Positions 1 through 7,622 of a stretch of 64,000 nucleotides of DNA are shown piece by piece (the stretch's first letter is position 1; each line of letters starts with the position of its first letter). Where the stretch lies: positions 1,114,001 to 1,178,000 of the forward strand of contig NZ_CP120368.1 of the NCBI RefSeq assembly GCF_029892045.1. The letters run 5' to 3'. A model generated the notes under the pieces. It searched no databases. It was not told the origin of the DNA and saw nothing but the letters and a program-made list of their open reading frames with translations. A program made the position numbers and the translations under genes. The DNA comes from Sinorhizobium numidicum. GTDB lineage: Bacteria > Pseudomonadota > Alphaproteobacteria > Rhizobiales > Rhizobiaceae.

Positions 1-174
1 TCAGCTCATCGCCTGACGCTGGAGCGTGACGAAGAGGACCAGACCGGCGCCGTGCTTGCCGACGCCGAGGCCCGCGGCCTTGGTGTAAGCGACCGCTCCG
101 ATCGGCGCCATCAGCAGGCCCGTGAGCATGAGGAGCCGGAGCGAGAGGATGGCGGAGGAGACGAGAGCGGCCAT
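1..174 (-). CDS. small membrane protein, 57 aa, unknown function
   Basis: A short reading frame whose stop lies on the first three bases of the window, so it is just complete. The ATG is preceded by AAGGAA at good spacing. Residues 1-30 are hydrophobic (alanine, leucine and isoleucine rich, MLTGLLMAPIGAVAY), which suggests a membrane segment or signal anchor, and a glycine/lysine-rich tail follows. It lies 13 bp downstream of another 57-residue protein on the same strand, so the two probably form a small operon. I do not recognise the family. The call rests on the ribosome binding site, the hydrophobic profile and the pairing. Confidence 0.5.
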   Translation of the reverse strand: MAALVSSAILSLRLLMLTGLLMAPIGAVAYTKAAGLGVGKHGAGLVLFVTLQRQAMS

Positions 175-187
175 TTTTGCGTTCCTT

Positions 188-361
188 TTAGAGCTTGGCC
201 TGGCAGTACTGTGCCGTATGCGCGGTACAATCGGTAAGCGAGCCGAGATAGGTGTTTTGGCGGCGGCGCTCCGTATCGGCGCCGACTGCAGCGGCGAGCG
301 TCATCGCGAAGACAACCATCAGCAGACTGATGATGGTGAGGCGTCGAGCGAGAATATCCAT
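188..361 (-). CDS. small exported protein, 57 aa, unknown function
   Basis: The protein begins MDILARRLTIISLLMVVFA and has a typical signal peptide (basic start, hydrophobic core to about residue 24, AAAVGADT near the likely cleavage point). The mature part is about 30 residues, with an arginine-rich stretch and two cysteines ten residues apart (DCTAHTAQYC) that could form a disulfide in the periplasm. A longer in-frame start exists upstream, but this ATG places the signal peptide at the N-terminus. It is probably co-transcribed with the small membrane protein 13 bp downstream. Family unknown. Confidence 0.5.
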   Translation of the reverse strand: MDILARRLTIISLLMVVFAMTLAAAVGADTERRRQNTYLGSLTDCTAHTAQYCQAKL

Positions 362-540
362 GGTTCTATCCGTTGGGCTGGAGGCACGTTCAAATCGATT
401 GATGCCTTTTCGCACAACCAAACTGAATTCTTGCTGAGATGCGCGTTCATCTCCGGTTCATCTTCGTGAATGGCGCCGCTCTTGCTGCGGGCGGCGAGCG
501 TGCCTAAGTCAGTGTTCCCGCAATCCAGGAGAGAACGCTT

Positions 541-1242
541 ATGACTGCTCCCATCGAGCTCTATTACTGGCCGACGCCGAACGGCTGGAAGATCACCATC
601 ATGCTGGAGGAGCTCGGCGTTCCCTATGCGGTCAAGTACATCAATATCGGCCGGGGAGATCAGTTCGCGCCGGATTTCCTGAAGATCTCGCCGAACAACC
701 GCATGCCGGCAATCATCGATCCTGACGGGCCTGACGGCCAGCCGATTTCGATTTTCGAATCGGGAGCGATCCTGCAATATCTCGGTCGCAAACATGGAAA
801 GTTCTATCCGGCCGACGAACGATCGCGCGTGGAGGTTGAGCAATGGCTCTTCTGGCAAGTGGGCGGCCTCGGCCCGATGGCGGGGCAGGCGCATCATTTC
901 CGCCAATATGCACCGGAGAGGATTGAATACGGCATCAACCGCTATACCGATGAGGTGAACCGCCTTTATGGCGTAATGAACAAGCGCCTTGCCGACCGTC
1001 CATTTCTTGCCGGCGACTATTCCATTGCCGATATGGCCTGCATCGGCTGGGTGATCCCGCATGAAAACCAGGGGCAGGATCTGAATGAGTTTCCGAACCT
1101 GAAGCGCTGGTTCGAGGCGGTGCTTGCGCGGTCTGCGGTCAAGAAGGCAATCGAAGTCGGCAAGGAAGAACGGGCCCGCCAGGCGAGCCTTGCCGAGGAC
1201 AAAGAGGCGCAGAAGATTCTGTTCGGGCAGCGCGCCCGTTGA
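541..1242 (+). CDS. glutathione S-transferase family protein (YfcG/Nu-class like)
   Basis: A 233-residue protein with the two-domain glutathione transferase layout. Residues 1-88 form the thioredoxin-like domain, with YYWPTPNGWKITIMLEELG at the start, the cis-proline segment NRMPAIIDPDG and the ESGAILQYL helix that binds the glutamyl part of glutathione. Residues about 95-210 form the helical C-domain, including FLAGDYSIADM. The TPNG active-site region and the length fit Nu-class/YfcG-type proteins, which act as cytosolic disulfide-bond oxidoreductases using glutathione. The ATG follows GGAGAGAACGCTT, a usable ribosome binding site. It stands alone between oppositely oriented genes. The family is secure; the substrate is not known. 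Confidence 0.9.
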   Translation: MTAPIELYYWPTPNGWKITIMLEELGVPYAVKYINIGRGDQFAPDFLKISPNNRMPAIIDPDGPDGQPISIFESGAILQYLGRKHGKFYPADERSRVEVEQWLFWQVGGLGPMAGQAHHFRQYAPERIEYGINRYTDEVNRLYGVMNKRLADRPFLAGDYSIADMACIGWVIPHENQGQDLNEFPNLKRWFEAVLARSAVKKAIEVGKEERARQASLAEDKEAQKILFGQRAR

Positions 1243-1293
1243 GATTGCCGGCGAGGGGTGACGAACGGGCCGCCCCTTGCCGTTCCGAGGAAG

Positions 1294-1631
1294 CTAAAGG
1301 CGTGTCCACGTTTGCGACTTGCAAAGCACCTTCAGCACGCAACTTTCATCTTCAGCGAACTGCCGCTAACTGAGCCCGAGCCGCTATAGGTCTTATCGCT
1401 TTCCGGATCGGTGATTTCGCCGCTGTAGCTGCCGGCGGTGCCGGAAAGATTGCCGATATGCTTGCCCGCATGTTTGCCGGTTTTCAGCGTGATGCAAAAT
1501 GCTCCACCGCACGGGGCGATTTCCGCCGTGGCGCCGCTCGCGGTCTTCCAGTTGCCGACGATCGGCTCGGCGGCATTGGCCGAGCCAGCGGCAAAGGCGA
1601 GCGCCGTGGTGAAGAGCAAGGTGCGAATCAT
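1294..1631 (-). pseudogene. DUF2147 family exported protein, frameshifted near its 3' end
   Basis: The start chosen gives MIRTLLFTTALAFAAGSANA, a clean signal peptide, followed by EPIVGNWKTASG and later GSSLKMK, as in small periplasmic DUF2147 proteins. The open frame ends at 1332 after LKMKVAC. Reading one base out of phase continues with VLKVLCKSQTWTRL and a stop at 1294, which is the expected DUF2147 C-terminus (KSQTW-TR is typical). One missing base near 1345 (AAAGTTG where AAAGGTTG would restore the frame) explains this. Restored length would be 112 residues. It is either a real recent inactivation or a sequencing error. The molecular role of DUF2147 proteins is poorly defined. Confidence 0.75.
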
Positions 1632-2207
1632 GCGATGTCCTCCAATAGAAGTAGCCAGCGCCATGCCGGCTCGTGTCTGAATTTCCGTGTTGAGCGGCTC
1701 GTCACCGCCAGCGCGCCGGAGAGTAGCTTACGCGTACGTAAAGGTAAACATATCGATCGGCCGCATGTTTCCTTGCCTCGGCGCCAATATAGATCGCGAG
1801 ATCTTGTCCTCATCGAGAGTGCTGCTGTTTTTGTGGTTAGCGTTTGGTTGAAATCCGCAGTCGAACATTTCGTAATTTTTGACGCGAATTTGCGCTGTTC
1901 CAGGCGGTCCGATGCTTAACGAAAACCCAAGTTTACCAAGTGTTTGAACTTTGTTTGCGTCAAATTAAGCATGCATTTTAAGCGAGCATTCAAGGGCATG
2001 GAGCATACTCCAACCCATAAGACGAGCGGAGAGCAACCCGCCGAGACCGCCGGAAGCGACGCTGCAAAAAGACGGTGCGCCTACGGAAAGCCCATCAAGA
2101 GGCAAGACCGAACAGGGACAGAGAAAACTGCCGACTGAAGCCTGGCTCGCCCCAAGGGGGCGTGCCGCTTCGGCTGGACCAACGAAGCAGAAACAGGGAC
2201 AAGACAA
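1632..2207. other. 576-bp intergenic stretch, no supported gene
   Basis: No reading frame here has a convincing ribosome binding site together with protein-like composition. Around 1850-1970 the DNA is more AT-rich than its surroundings and is likely to hold the promoter for the Sel1-like gene at 2208. No RNA gene or strong terminator hairpin was seen. Confidence 0.4.
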
Positions 2208-2474
2208 ATGGCACGCTTTGACATGCAAATCGCTTCGGAAGCCGAGATGGGTGGCGAGAATCGCGCCGATGTTCTTTGCGAAATGGGCCTCGCTTATGCA
2301 ACGGGCCGCGGCAGGCCTGTCGATCTCGTGGCCGCCCACAAGTGGCTGAATATCGCCGCCATCAAAGGCTCGGACCGCGCCGCCGGCCTTCGTGCGGACC
2401 TCGCGGCCACGATGAGCAAGACCGACCTCGCGATCGCTCTGCGCGCGGCCCGCGAATGGATGACGATGCACTGA
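2208..2474 (+). CDS. small Sel1-repeat-like protein, 88 aa
   Basis: Residues about 14-50 (ADVLCEMGLAYATGRGRPVDLVAAHKWLNIAA, in two adjoining parts) fit a single Sel1/TPR-like helical repeat: the LAYATGRG turn and the AHKWLNIAA helix are characteristic. Sel1 repeats act as protein-interaction scaffolds. A second, less regular helix pair covers residues 55-86. No signal peptide is seen, so it is probably cytosolic. The ATG follows GGGACAAGACAA. It is a single-gene unit converging on the aminotransferase gene. Similar short SEL1-type proteins are common in rhizobia; no specific function can be given. Confidence 0.75.
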   Translation: MARFDMQIASEAEMGGENRADVLCEMGLAYATGRGRPVDLVAAHKWLNIAAIKGSDRAAGLRADLAATMSKTDLAIALRAAREWMTMH

Positions 2475-2516
2475 TAGCAGATGCCTTCGAAAGCATGCCG
2501 CTGAAGGCTGATCTCG

Positions 2517-3641
2517 TCAGCCGGCGGCAGCCAGTTTCCCGAGTACCTCGGGCAGGGCCGCTTCCAGCAGGTTCATTTCAGCGTCGGGGCCGGTGCTGAT
2601 TCGGATGCAGCGGTTGAGCGGGGCGACCCCTGGCATGCGGATGAAGATACCATGATCGTTCATCAGCCCGTCGACGATCGCCCGTCCGTAAGCCGCATCC
2701 CGGCCGCAATCAACGGCCACGAAATTCGTTGCCGAGGGAAGCGGATGAAATCCGTTTTCGCGCGCGATCATCGAGATCCGATCGCGCGACCGCGAGATCC
2801 GGAGCACCACTTCCTTGAGATAGTCCTGATTCGCAAGGGCCGCCATCGCCGCCGCAATACCGATCCGGTTCATCCCGAAATGATTGCGGATCTTGTCGAA
2901 GGCTTGGGCCGTGCCGGGTGTCGTGAGCGCGTAGCCGACACGTGAGCCAGCAAGGCCGTAGGCTTTGGAGAAAGTGCGCGTGCGAATAACGTTCGGCCTG
3001 TCGATCAGGCTTTCGATCGACGGCAGGGTTTTGGGCGGCGCCGTTTCGCAATAGGCCTCATCGAGGATGAGGAGCGTCGTTTCGGGCAGCGCGGTTGCGA
3101 ATTCGAGGACGCGGTCGGCCGGCCACCAACTTCCCATGGGATTGTCGGGATTGGCAAAATAGACGAGTGGTGCGTTCTCGCGCTTCACGGCAGCGAGCAA
3201 GCCCTCGATGTCTTCTCGATCATTGACATAAGGCACCGTGACCAGCCGTCCGCCGTGCCCGGCGACGTGATAATTGAACGTCGGATAGCCTCCGAGCGAC
3301 GTGACAACCGGCATGCCCGGTTCGATGACAAGGCGAACGATCTGCCCGAGCAGGCCATCGATACCTTCTCCTATGGCGATATTGGCCGGGGAAGTGCCCA
3401 GATGGCCGGCGAGCGCCTGCCTCAGGTCGTAATTTTCGGGATCGGCATATTTCCAGGTTTCGCCCGCCGTCTCCCGAATGGCGAGCAACACCGAATCGGC
3501 CGGTCCGAATCCGCTCTCGTTGGCGCCGATGCGCGCCGCGATCTTGCGCCCGCGCTGGCGTTCTATGGCCTCGGGCCCGACGAAGGGAACGGTGGCCGGC
3601 AAGGATTGGATGAGCGGCGTGAAGCGCGAAAAAGCGGACAT
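2517..3641 (-). CDS. pyridoxal-phosphate aminotransferase, HisC-like class I/II
   Basis: A 374-residue fold-type I aminotransferase. It carries the N-terminal GANESGFGP motif typical of histidinol-phosphate aminotransferases, the ANPDNPMGSWW loop (family NPxNPTG), the LILDEAYCET cofactor-aspartate segment, the TFSKAYGLAGSRVGY motif with the Schiff-base lysine, and a C-terminal RISTG with the carboxylate-binding arginine. This group transfers amino groups from glutamate to histidinol phosphate, aromatic keto acids or related substrates. It is not in a his operon, so it may be an aromatic or broad-specificity paralogue. It stands alone, facing the Sel1-like gene. Confidence 0.85.
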   Translation of the reverse strand: MSAFSRFTPLIQSLPATVPFVGPEAIERQRGRKIAARIGANESGFGPADSVLLAIRETAGETWKYADPENYDLRQALAGHLGTSPANIAIGEGIDGLLGQIVRLVIEPGMPVVTSLGGYPTFNYHVAGHGGRLVTVPYVNDREDIEGLLAAVKRENAPLVYFANPDNPMGSWWPADRVLEFATALPETTLLILDEAYCETAPPKTLPSIESLIDRPNVIRTRTFSKAYGLAGSRVGYALTTPGTAQAFDKIRNHFGMNRIGIAAAMAALANQDYLKEVVLRISRSRDRISMIARENGFHPLPSATNFVAVDCGRDAAYGRAIVDGLMNDHGIFIRMPGVAPLNRCIRISTGPDAEMNLLEAALPEVLGKLAAAG

Positions 3642-3836
3642 CTTGAAAAACTGGACTCCATTCGAAAAACGCCGGGGAACTTATCGCATAAGCCCGGTAA
3701 GCGGAATCGCTTTTGCGGAAAAGTTTGGGTCGCCAACCATGCTCAGCCGGCGCTGAGTGCACCAGCAGCGCCGTTCACTGGAAATGGCGGCACGGCTCCG
3801 GACCGGCGTGGCGGGTGCGATGCGGTACATTTCCGC

Positions 3837-4190
3837 TCAGAAACCGCCGCTGGCGAATTGCATTCGGATCAGGCGGCTCAGGAATTCCTGCGCGAGCAGC
3901 ATGTTGAAGCGCACGCCGAGTTCTGTGCCGCTGCGATGCACCTCTGCGCAGCCGATTTCCTCGTTGAAGCCATCGATCTCCAAGAAGAAATGTTTCGGCA
4001 GGATGATTGCGGCATTGAAGTCGAGCATGGCACCGGCAATCGATATATGGCGCAGAAGGCACTGATATCTTGTTTTCGCCTTCAACTGCGACCCGATGAC
4101 AAGAATGCGGCACGGCCGCTCGATGAAATAGTGCTGATGCGCCACGGCCGACTGGCCCGGGGCTTGTGCGACGTGCACGATCATCGACAT
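3837..4190 (-). CDS. PilZ domain protein
   Basis: A 117-residue protein with a PilZ-like core. It has an arginine-rich entry (RPCRILVIGSQLKAKTR), the strand-turn YQCLLRHISIAGAMLD resembling the D/N-x-S-x-x-G motif that contacts cyclic-di-GMP, and a later VRFNMLLAQEFLSRLIR segment like the usual PilZ end. PilZ proteins bind cyclic-di-GMP and adjust motility, surface polysaccharide or enzyme activity. The first motif is less canonical than RxxxR, so ligand binding is not certain. It is monocistronic and lies between the aminotransferase gene and a tRNA. Confidence 0.65.
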   Translation of the reverse strand: MSMIVHVAQAPGQSAVAHQHYFIERPCRILVIGSQLKAKTRYQCLLRHISIAGAMLDFNAAIILPKHFFLEIDGFNEEIGCAEVHRSGTELGVRFNMLLAQEFLSRLIRMQFASGGF

Positions 4191-4558
4191 GGCAGGCCTC
4201 CAAAATACCTGTCGCTTCGTCTTCTGCCGGAGAATCGCTCCTCAAACGCCGCCACGACCGGCAAAGACATGATTTATTACCCTTCCCGAACGGGCTTGCT
4301 TCAGCCTTGCGGAACTGGGGCTCTCAACCATAAGACAAGACAAAGCCGCAGAAGCGCCTGAACCCCTGTCCGCTACTGCCAAGAGACGTCGGCATGGAGA
4401 ATAGCAGAGACTTCGGGACGCGCGAAGGCGCTGAACCGCCTATGGACCGGGCGCTGGCGTTGCCGCGCCTTCCGCGATAGGCGAAAATGGAGCGATTTCC
4501 CGAAAACTGACAAAAAAATCTTGCATTGATGACGCGGTGACACTAGTCAGGCGCTAAC
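4191..4558. other. 368-bp intergenic stretch before tRNA-Ser
   Basis: I see no supported gene. The segment should hold the promoter of the leftward PilZ gene and, just before 4559, the tRNA promoter. A long open frame crosses it in a plus frame but has neither codon bias nor a recognisable protein. Confidence 0.35.
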
Positions 4559-4648
4559 GGAGAGGTGGCCGAGTGGTCGAAGGCGCTCCCCTGCTAAGGG
4601 AGTATACCGGAAACGGTATCGAGGGTTCGAATCCCTTCTTCTCCGCCA
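4559..4648 (+). tRNA. tRNA-Ser (anticodon GCT)
   Basis: A complete class II tRNA: acceptor GGAGAGG pairing with CTTCTCC; a D-arm; an anticodon stem CTCCC/GGGAG enclosing CTGCTAA with anticodon GCT; a long variable arm ATACCGGAAACGGTAT; and a T-arm GAGGG-TTCGAAT-CCCTT. CCA is encoded at 4646-4648. It reads AGC/AGU serine codons. The integrase gene starts 160 bp downstream in the same direction, the usual layout when an integrative element uses the 3' end of a tRNA as its attachment site. I found no second copy of the 3' end in the window. Confidence 0.97.
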
Positions 4649-4681
4649 TCAACACTTCCTACAGGTTCTTATCCACACCCA

Positions 4682-4703
4682 CGCGGCCTTTGCCGCGTTT
4701 TTT
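4682..4703 (+). terminator. intrinsic terminator after tRNA-Ser
   Basis: Stem CGCGGC/GCCGCG with a CTTT loop followed by six T residues, 34 bp after the encoded CCA. It should end the tRNA transcript before the integrase gene. Confidence 0.85.
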
Positions 4704-4808
4704 GTTGCTTGTAGTCTCCTATCGATTCCCATCGATATCGACTGCTACCCACGCATTTGTGGGTATCTCTGTGGGTACCAAAGTCGGAAAATGCGGGTGC
4801 CAGGGCGC

Positions 4809-6085
4809 ATGAGTGCTTTAGCGGACAAGCAGGTTAAAAATGCCAAGAAGGCAGAATCGACATACAAGCTCGCCGATGGCGGCGGCCTTAATCTGTTTGT
4901 TCTCCCCACCGGCACCAAGTCATGGCGGCTCCGATATCGTTTCGACGGTAAGGAGAAGACGCTCGTCATTGGCAACTATCCGGACGTGTCTCTCGCCGAC
5001 GCGCGGGCGGAGCGGGAGAGCGCCAAGGAGACTCTAAAGGCCGGGCGCGATCCCAACGTCGTCAAGAAGGTCGAAAAGCTCGTCGGCAAGAAGCAGACCG
5101 CCGACACCTTTGAGGTCATTGCCCGAGAGTGGCACGAGCTGCAAAAACCGGTTGAAAAGCACGCCTCCGACGTCCTGGACTCGCTGGTGAAGGACGTATT
5201 CCCCATCATCGGCAAGATGCCGATCCGAGACATTGATGCGCCAACCGTGCTCGCGGTTCTTCGGATTGTCGAGAATCGCGATGCGAAGGAAACTGCCCGA
5301 CGGATCCGGCAGCGGCTTTCATCCATTTTCGTTTACGCGATCGCATCAGGCAGGGCGACCCAAGATCCCGCCGGCGTTGTTCGTGAGGCAATGGCGCCGA
5401 TGAAGAAGGGGCGGCAGCTCGCAATAACCGATGTCGACAAGGCACGCGAAATGCTGCAGGCACCGCGGTCCACGCCGTCGCATCCTGTGACGAAGCTCGG
5501 CCTTCGGCTACTGGTGCTTACAGCAGTCCGCCCGGGTACGCTCATCACCACGCCATGGGGCGAGTGGAACAACCTCGATGAGGACGATCCGATTTGGCAG
5601 ATCCCGGCCGCGCGGATGAAGCTCAAGTTGCAGCACAAGGACGATGATGCTCGCGATCACCTTGTTCCGTTGTCGCGACAGGCGATGGAAACTATTGCCG
5701 TTCTGCGCTCGATCACGGGCAGGGGCCCGTTCGCCCTGCCGAACGGCCGGCACGCCCACAAGGCGATGTCTGAGAACGCGCTGGGCTACCTGCTGAACCG
5801 TGCCGGATACCACCACAAGCACGTGCCGCATGGGTTCCGATCGACGTTCTCGACAATCATGAATGAAAGATACCCCGCCGATCGCCAGATTTTCGACCTG
5901 ATGCTCGCTCATACCCCAAGGATAAGGTTGAGGGGGCTTACAATCGCGCCGAACACTTGGCCCGACGCAAAGAGCTCGCTCAGTTTTGGGCCGATCTGAT
6001 CCTAGAAGACATGCCTTCCGCCGACGAGATGCTTCACGGGCCGAGGAAGAACCTCAAGGCAATACAGACCATATTTTCAGAGTGA
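4809..6085 (+). pseudogene. P4-type tyrosine integrase, frameshifted before the catalytic tyrosine
   Basis: The frame starting MSALADKQVKNAKK has the N-terminal DUF4102 arm-binding domain (LADGGGLNLFVLPTGTKSWRLRY), a core-binding domain, and the catalytic TAVRPGTL arginine, HGFRSTFST and LAHTP boxes of P4-family integrases. The open frame leaves the family alignment at about 5914 and stops at 5999. Adding one C to the CCCC run at 5914-5917 restores KDKVEGAYNRAEHLARRKEL and an ending at 6085, with the nucleophilic tyrosine in GAYNRAEH. As sequenced, the protein lacks that tyrosine and should be unable to integrate or excise. It sits directly downstream of tRNA-Ser. Confidence 0.85.
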
Positions 6086-6131
6086 AGAGCCAAAAAGCGA
6101 CGATAACGGTCGCCGCAACGAGGACTCGAGC

Positions 6132-6605
6132 TTGCGGCCGCGCCGCCTCTTGAAGGTGGCGCAGCCTAATTCTGCTCATGACGATGGGTTGGGACAGCGA
6201 GTTGGGGACTTAGCGGAGAACGAGCTGGCACTGCCAGATGCCGACCGCTTGCTGCGCAATCTTCTGCAGCATCTCCGCGCCCTTTCGGATCGGCTAGGTG
6301 GCCTGCCAGCCAAGCTGGAGCGTGGAGTAGCTGCGATACGAGCGGACATCGACGTCGAAGCGGCATCTGCCAGGCTCAAGGCAATCATTGGTGGGATATG
6401 CGCAACGATTGAAGGAGCGAGAGAGAGGCGGCTCAGAGAGAGGCCCGTCGATGCAAAGAAGATTGAGCAGCTTCGTTCGGCTATTGATCAGGCATTGCTC
6501 ACCCGGCTGCGAACATCCATTCGTTCTTTCGCCGCTTCGTCCTCCGGTATGAGAAAACACAAGGAGACAGCGATGTTTCCGAGCTCAGAGTTACAGGGGC
6601 AATAA
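6132..6605 (+). CDS. hypothetical helical protein, possibly a decayed gene
   Basis: A 157-residue frame with long charged helices (LRNLLQHLRALSDRLGGL, ERRLRERPVDAKKIEQLRSA) that look protein-like up to about residue 120. After about 6497 a different frame looks more protein-like (FFRRFVLRYEKTQGDSDVSE) and after 6600 a third (GQLVDPPMEYEILNF). The stretch may therefore be one gene broken by several indels. I do not recognise the family. It lies 46 bp after the restored integrase stop, inside the accessory island. Confidence 0.3.
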   Translation: MRPRRLLKVAQPNSAHDDGLGQRVGDLAENELALPDADRLLRNLLQHLRALSDRLGGLPAKLERGVAAIRADIDVEAASARLKAIIGGICATIEGARERRLRERPVDAKKIEQLRSAIDQALLTRLRTSIRSFAASSSGMRKHKETAMFPSSELQGQ

Positions 6606-6674
6606 AGGTCAGCTCGTCGACCCTCCAATGGAGTATGAGATTCTCAACTTCACTGAGAGCTTGACCAACATGAC

Positions 6675-7001
6675 ATGCAACAATGCGGCCGGACGCATTT
6701 GGGATCATTCGCACGTCGACCGAGGGAGAAACTACAACTGGATTTCCAGATCCAGGAACTTGGCTTCTGGCGCAACCTTGTGGAGGCGGCCGGCCGCGTC
6801 GGCCTCGCGAGTATGTCCATGGAAGCACAATCTCGAGGAGCAAGCCCGCAAGATCAAGCCGGCAACTCGCGCGAGAGGGCGAATGAGCTGGCGGAAAAGG
6901 CGAAAAAGCCTAGCTCCGTTTGGGCAAAATTAACTATGACAGGCATCGGTGAAGTTCTTCGCCGCTGGCGCCCCGGTTTGCCCGCAATCACCCCGCCATG
7001 A
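6675..7001 (+). CDS. hypothetical protein, low support
   Basis: A 108-residue frame whose middle (LDFQIQELGFWRNLVEAAG, SRERANELAEKAKKPSSVW) has plausible amphipathic helices. The first 20 residues are not convincing and no good ribosome binding site is seen. It could be the 3' part of the decayed gene that begins at 6132, or a separate small gene. No family is recognised. Confidence 0.25.
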   Translation: MQQCGRTHLGSFARRPREKLQLDFQIQELGFWRNLVEAAGRVGLASMSMEAQSRGASPQDQAGNSRERANELAEKAKKPSSVWAKLTMTGIGEVLRRWRPGLPAITPP

Positions 7002-7007
7002 TTGGGA

Positions 7008-7145
7008 ATGGATAAGGCAGGCATCGCATTTCTGGCGCTTATACTCGTCCTCATCTCTCTCGTGATGAGCATCCTAGCTGTAGATCGGGCAGAGATAGAG
7101 GTGCCGCCGAATAGGGCGGCACTCCTTCCCACCAATTACCCGTGA
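7008..7145 (+). CDS. putative single-pass membrane microprotein, 45 aa
   Basis: Starting at ATG 7008, residues 2-24 (DKAGIAFLALILVLISLV, then MSILAV) form one strongly hydrophobic helix. A charged, proline-containing tail ending LLPTNYP follows. An in-frame stop lies nine bases upstream, so the start is well bounded. The upstream sequence is only weakly purine-rich. It lies in the island between decayed ORFs and the IS110 element. No family is recognised; short membrane proteins of this shape occur in phage and toxin modules, but nothing nearby supports either. Confidence 0.35.
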   Translation: MDKAGIAFLALILVLISLVMSILAVDRAEIEVPPNRAALLPTNYP

Positions 7146-7622
7146 GTGCTGGAACTGAAGTATCCGGGCGAGTTGCTAAGCAACACCACCTTCGACAGCC
7201 CGTGCGGCAGATATCCCAAGGCGGGGCCTGCCTGACTCTGGCGAGCGCCGAAGAGGGAACGTTCCGTAAGTACGCGTTTCTACCCGATAGGCTTAGTGGT
7301 CTACAGTTCGATTCCCCTCACATCAGGATTTTTGTCAATGGTTCATTCAGGTGGCATCGAGTTCTCCTTGGTAGTCGGATCCACGGTCTGAGCCCATAGC
7401 AATTACCGGCCCGTCCTCGGGCCTGTACAACCTCACATCCGGTCGCCGCTTTCAACGGCTGCACCATTATCCCGCTTTCGACGGGCACGGGCTCAGGAGA
7501 ACGGGGCCAAACTCAAGGTCGGCGGTTAAAGCCAATGGGAATCCCGGTCCGTTCACCTGGATCCGTCAGGACTGATCAGGCCCTGAGGATAGCAATCTGC
7601 GTTCAATGGCTGCTTCTGTACT
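7146..7622. other. gene-free island segment with three short hairpins
   Basis: No supported gene. Three compact palindromes follow each other: GGCCCG-TCCT-CGGGCC at 7408-7423, GCCG/CGGC around CTTTCAA at 7445-7459, and CCCG/CGGG around CTTTCGA at 7471-7485. The last two share the pattern CCGCTTTCRACGG. They may be terminators or RNA structure next to the right end of the IS110 element, which probably lies somewhere in this segment. Confidence 0.35.

Noticed and set aside
1944..2138. A 64-codon frame upstream of the Sel1-like gene
   Set aside because: No ribosome binding site and unlikely composition; it lies in probable promoter DNA.
3255..4361. A 368-codon plus-strand frame across the aminotransferase and PilZ genes
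   Set aside because: It is antisense to two genes with clear family motifs.
7290..7330. A tRNA-like T-arm (GTTCGATTCCCC)
   Set aside because: No acceptor, D or anticodon stems can be built around it; chance similarity.
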